Shown here in pieces: positions 5,477-6,970 of a stretch of 6,970 nucleotides of DNA. A program made the translations under genes and the position numbers. Below the pieces are notes generated by a model. That model worked only from the letters and a program-made list of their open reading frames with translations. It searched no databases and had not been told where the DNA came from. Within the stretch, counting starts at the first letter, position 1. Each line of letters starts with the position of its first letter. Location of the stretch: positions 1 to 6,970 of the forward strand of contig JASLHL010000143.1 in assembly GCA_030152225.1 (NCBI GenBank), read 5' to 3'. Origin of the DNA: Flavobacterium sp. (GTDB lineage Bacteria > Bacteroidota > Bacteroidia > Flavobacteriales > Flavobacteriaceae).

Positions 5477-5551
5477 ATGAAAGGATTAGTACTGTTTATT
5501 ATAGGAATGATACAGCTAGCTGTATCTTTTGTACTTCATTTTTTAACTTAA
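5477..5551 (+). CDS. Putative 24-aa single-span membrane micropeptide leading the sigma operon
   Basis: ATG 5477 to TAA 5549-5551 encodes 24 residues starting MKGLVLFIIGMIQLAVSF and ending LHFLT. Nearly the whole peptide is hydrophobic, with one Lys at position 2, as in a small inner-membrane peptide with a single helix (about 3-23). I recognise no family. Support for its reality is the composition and position: it is the first ATG after the ECF-type promoter, 31 bp from the -10 element, against 30 bp for the beta-barrel gene with the matching promoter. It could be a leader peptide whose translation controls the sigma gene, a membrane partner of the sigma/anti-sigma system, or a chance frame. 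An 18-bp perfect palindrome (5509-5526) lies within it, so the DNA could also be an operator. No clear Shine-Dalgarno sequence is seen, which is normal in this phylum. Confidence 0.45.
   Translation: MKGLVLFIIGMIQLAVSFVLHFLT
5509..5526. promoter_or_regulatory. 18-bp perfect palindrome inside the sigma operon leader
   Basis: GATACAGCTAGCTGTATC is its own reverse complement over all 18 bp, with no spacer. It lies about 60 bp downstream of the expected transcription start and about 80 bp upstream of the sigma start codon. It could be an operator for a dimeric repressor. With no spacer it would make only a short RNA hairpin (about 7 pairs around a 4-nt loop). Confidence 0.5.
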
Positions 5552-5553
5552 TT

Positions 5554-5587
5554 TAATTTAAAAACGCATTTTTGAATGTTTAAATTA
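5554..5587 (+). promoter_or_regulatory. AT-rich hairpin just upstream of the sigma gene
   Basis: TAATTTAAA (5554-5562) pairs with TTTAAATTA (5579-5587), and CATT (5567-5570) pairs with AATG (5575-5578) around a TTTG loop, with a 4-nt bulge (5563-5566). It lies between the small ORF stop (5551) and the sigma ATG (5605) and may affect sigma translation or mRNA stability. There is no T-tract, so it is not a terminator. Confidence 0.4.
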
Positions 5588-5604
5588 GCGAAGCCAAACT
5601 AAAA

Positions 5605-6177
5605 ATGAAATTGATACGACTATATCCTAAAAAAGTAGAGGACTACATTGATGACCTGCGACGTGAAAAGCGGACAGCCCAGCAAGAGGTATACCAATTG
5701 TTGTCAGGCAAGATGCTGAGCGTATGTAGGCAATACATTGCAGATTTACACTTCGCTGAAGATGTGATGGTCACCGCCTTTATGAAGGTATTTACGCGTA
5801 TGGATCAATACGAGAATCAAGGCAGTTTTGAAGGGTGGATTAGACGCATCATGGTCAATGAGTCCATTTCTTTTTTACGAGCACAAAAGAAGTTGACGTA
5901 TTTTGATGAGGATAGAAACTATCCCCTAGAAGAAGGAAGCGAAGAAGATTGTGATCTTTCAGTAGAAGCAATTCAACTTTTGATCGATCAATTACCCGAA
6001 GGGTGTAAAATGATATTCAATTTATATGTTATGGAAGGATATAAACATCAAGAGATCGCAAAAATGCTTCAAATTAAGGAAGGAACTTCCAAATCACAAC
6101 TCGCACAAGCGAGAAAAATATTACAACAACAGTTAGTCAATTTAAAGAATCAAGGCATATGGAATGGCGTAAAATAG
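5605..6177 (+). CDS. ECF-type RNA polymerase sigma factor (sigma-70 family)
   Basis: A 190-residue sigma factor with only regions 2 and 4, the usual ECF layout and length. Region 2 covers about residues 22-95; AEDVMVTAFMKVFTRMDQYE (51-70) is the core-binding and -10-recognition helix set, followed by GSFEGWIRRIMVNESISFLR (73-92). An acidic linker (DEDRNYPLEEGSEEDCD) joins to region 4 at about 121-176, where LPEGCKMIFNLYVMEGYKHQEIAKML and the helix EGTSKSQLAQARKIL form the -35-recognising helix-turn-helix. It is expected to direct RNA polymerase to AAC(N16)CGTC-type promoters such as the two found at 4635 and 5420, including its own (inference). The next gene overlaps by 19 bp and encodes a single-pass membrane protein of anti-sigma type, so the sigma is probably held at the inner membrane until an envelope signal frees it. 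The stimulus cannot be read from the sequence. Confidence 0.93.
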   Translation: MKLIRLYPKKVEDYIDDLRREKRTAQQEVYQLLSGKMLSVCRQYIADLHFAEDVMVTAFMKVFTRMDQYENQGSFEGWIRRIMVNESISFLRAQKKLTYFDEDRNYPLEEGSEEDCDLSVEAIQLLIDQLPEGCKMIFNLYVMEGYKHQEIAKMLQIKEGTSKSQLAQARKILQQQLVNLKNQGIWNGVK

Positions 6178-6794
6178 AACAGGAATGGAAAAAGAAGGTG
6201 GATGATCGAAGCATTGCTCCTTCTGCAACTGCTTGGGATAAATTAGCCCAACAGTTGGATGGCCAAGAGAAAAAGGTCAAGAAATTAGCCTATAGAAAAT
6301 GGATGTCTATTGCCGCTTGTCTGCTCGTTGGAGGGCTTGGAGTAATCGTCATGATGCAGTTGGGGCCTTCCAATACAATCGAAAGTACACCCGCGTATCG
6401 TCCAGTGGAAGTACAACAGGTTGTGATGGAGGAACAACCAGCCTTAGAAGTAGAAAAGACTGCTGTTGAACAAGCCGTTCCAAAGCAATCAGTACCGATA
6501 AAGGAACCTGTGTTTGAAGAACGTCATGTACTCGTTCAACAGCTAAATCCAATAGCAGTAGAACTAAAAATACCAGAAGTATCAAATACAGAAGAAGTGG
6601 AGGCCTTGCTCAAGGAAGAACTTCAAGTACAAAAAACACCGACAAAGGTAATTGTCAATAGCGATAACCTTTTAAAGCAAGTAGAAGGTGAAATTGAAAT
6701 TGAGTACAGGGATACCAAATTGATGAAAATGAGGGAATCAGCCAAAAAATTTGTAGTGGATATATCAAATAGCAAATATGAAGAACAAAATTAG
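6159..6794 (+). CDS. Single-pass inner-membrane anti-sigma-like protein
   Basis: A 211-residue protein overlapping the sigma gene by 19 bp, so the two are translationally coupled. The cytoplasmic N-terminus (about 1-47) is charged and carries APSATAWDKLAQQLD (20-34), a P-S-x-x-x-W-x-x-L pattern common in Bacteroidota proteins encoded next to ECF sigma genes and presumed to bind the sigma. It lacks the HxxxCxxC zinc signature of classical ZAS anti-sigmas. One transmembrane helix follows at about 49-68 (MSIAACLLVGGLGVIVMMQL). The remaining ~140 residues should be periplasmic: a low-complexity stretch rich in Val, Gln, Glu and Pro (about 79-165), then a charged tail. No sensor domain is recognised. 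The anti-sigma role is inferred from position and topology. The last 17 bp overlap the next gene. Confidence 0.75.
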   Translation: MEWRKIEQEWKKKVDDRSIAPSATAWDKLAQQLDGQEKKVKKLAYRKWMSIAACLLVGGLGVIVMMQLGPSNTIESTPAYRPVEVQQVVMEEQPALEVEKTAVEQAVPKQSVPIKEPVFEERHVLVQQLNPIAVELKIPEVSNTEEVEALLKEELQVQKTPTKVIVNSDNLLKQVEGEIEIEYRDTKLMKMRESAKKFVVDISNSKYEEQN

Positions 6795-6970
6795 AGCGAT
6801 CGTACTATGTTGTGGTTTTTTTGTTGTACCAATAAGCCAGGCACAAGTGAAAGGAAAAGAACAAGACCCTAAAGCCATGGAAAACGAAGCTCTTCCTGCG
6901 TTGACGGATCGTTCTTTAAAAGACTTCGACTTTAAAATAAGTCAAATTGCCGTTGAAATTCAAAATACAA
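6778..6970 (+). CDS. Exported protein of the sigma operon, 3'-truncated by window edge
   Basis: ATG 6778 opens a frame that runs to the window end (64 codons, no stop). The first residues, MKNKIRAIVLCCGFFVVPIS then QAQ, form a clear signal peptide: basic N-terminus, hydrophobic core and a probable SQA cleavage site before Gln23. The Cys pair at 11-12 lies in the hydrophobic core and not in a lipobox, so this is not an obvious lipoprotein. The mature start is charged (KGKEQDPKAMENEALPALTD) and then DFDFKISQIAVEI. No family is recognised from this fragment. It overlaps the anti-sigma gene by 17 bp, so it belongs to the same operon and is probably a periplasmic or surface partner of the sigma/anti-sigma pair. 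Confidence 0.78.
   Translation, partial: MKNKIRAIVLCCGFFVVPISQAQVKGKEQDPKAMENEALPALTDRSLKDFDFKISQIAVEIQNT

Noticed and set aside
6349..6585. Minus-strand 78-codon frame inside the anti-sigma gene
   Set aside because: It is a leucine/valine-rich antisense reading of the Gln/Glu/Val-rich region, with no independent support.

Overview
The window looks like chromosomal DNA of a member of the Bacteroidota, most likely a Flavobacteriaceae species; Myroides or a close relative is my guess and is not proven. The reasons are AT-rich DNA, two TAnnTTTG-type promoter -7 elements (the house pattern of this phylum) placed almost on the start codons, weak or absent Shine-Dalgarno sequences, and an ECF sigma / single-pass anti-sigma gene pair of Bacteroidota type. 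All genes lie on the + strand. No tRNA, rRNA, CRISPR array or insertion sequence was seen.

Left part (1-3539), housekeeping and metabolism. The window opens inside a class I, iron-sulfur fumarate hydratase gene (3' 404 codons), closed by a strong terminator with a UUCG tetraloop. Next is a single-gene unit for a short-chain dehydrogenase/reductase of unknown substrate with its own terminator. A gene-free stretch of about 380 bp follows, rich in small inverted repeats, and then rlmN (23S rRNA/tRNA C2-adenosine methyltransferase) from a near-leaderless promoter, again with its own terminator.

Middle (3540-5359). A trans-polyprenyl diphosphate synthase, probably making the menaquinone side chain, starts at ATG 3635, directly after a TAAATTTG element. 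Behind it lies a small exported outer-membrane beta-barrel protein (start ATG 4691, signal peptide, C-terminal Phe) with a strong terminator.

Right part (5360-6970), an ECF sigma operon: a likely ECF promoter, a 24-codon hydrophobic small ORF carrying an 18-bp perfect palindrome, the ECF sigma factor, a single-pass anti-sigma-like membrane protein overlapping it by 19 bp, and the start of a secreted protein overlapping the anti-sigma gene by 17 bp and running off the window.

The most interesting signal is a pair of near-identical 41-bp promoter blocks (31/41 identical; AACCTTTT-N11-CGTCTA in both). One lies upstream of the beta-barrel gene and one upstream of the sigma operon, each with 30 or 31 bp between the -10 element and the next ATG. 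This suggests a self-activated ECF module whose regulon includes the neighbouring outer-membrane protein. It also supports the 24-aa membrane peptide as the first translated product of the sigma operon.
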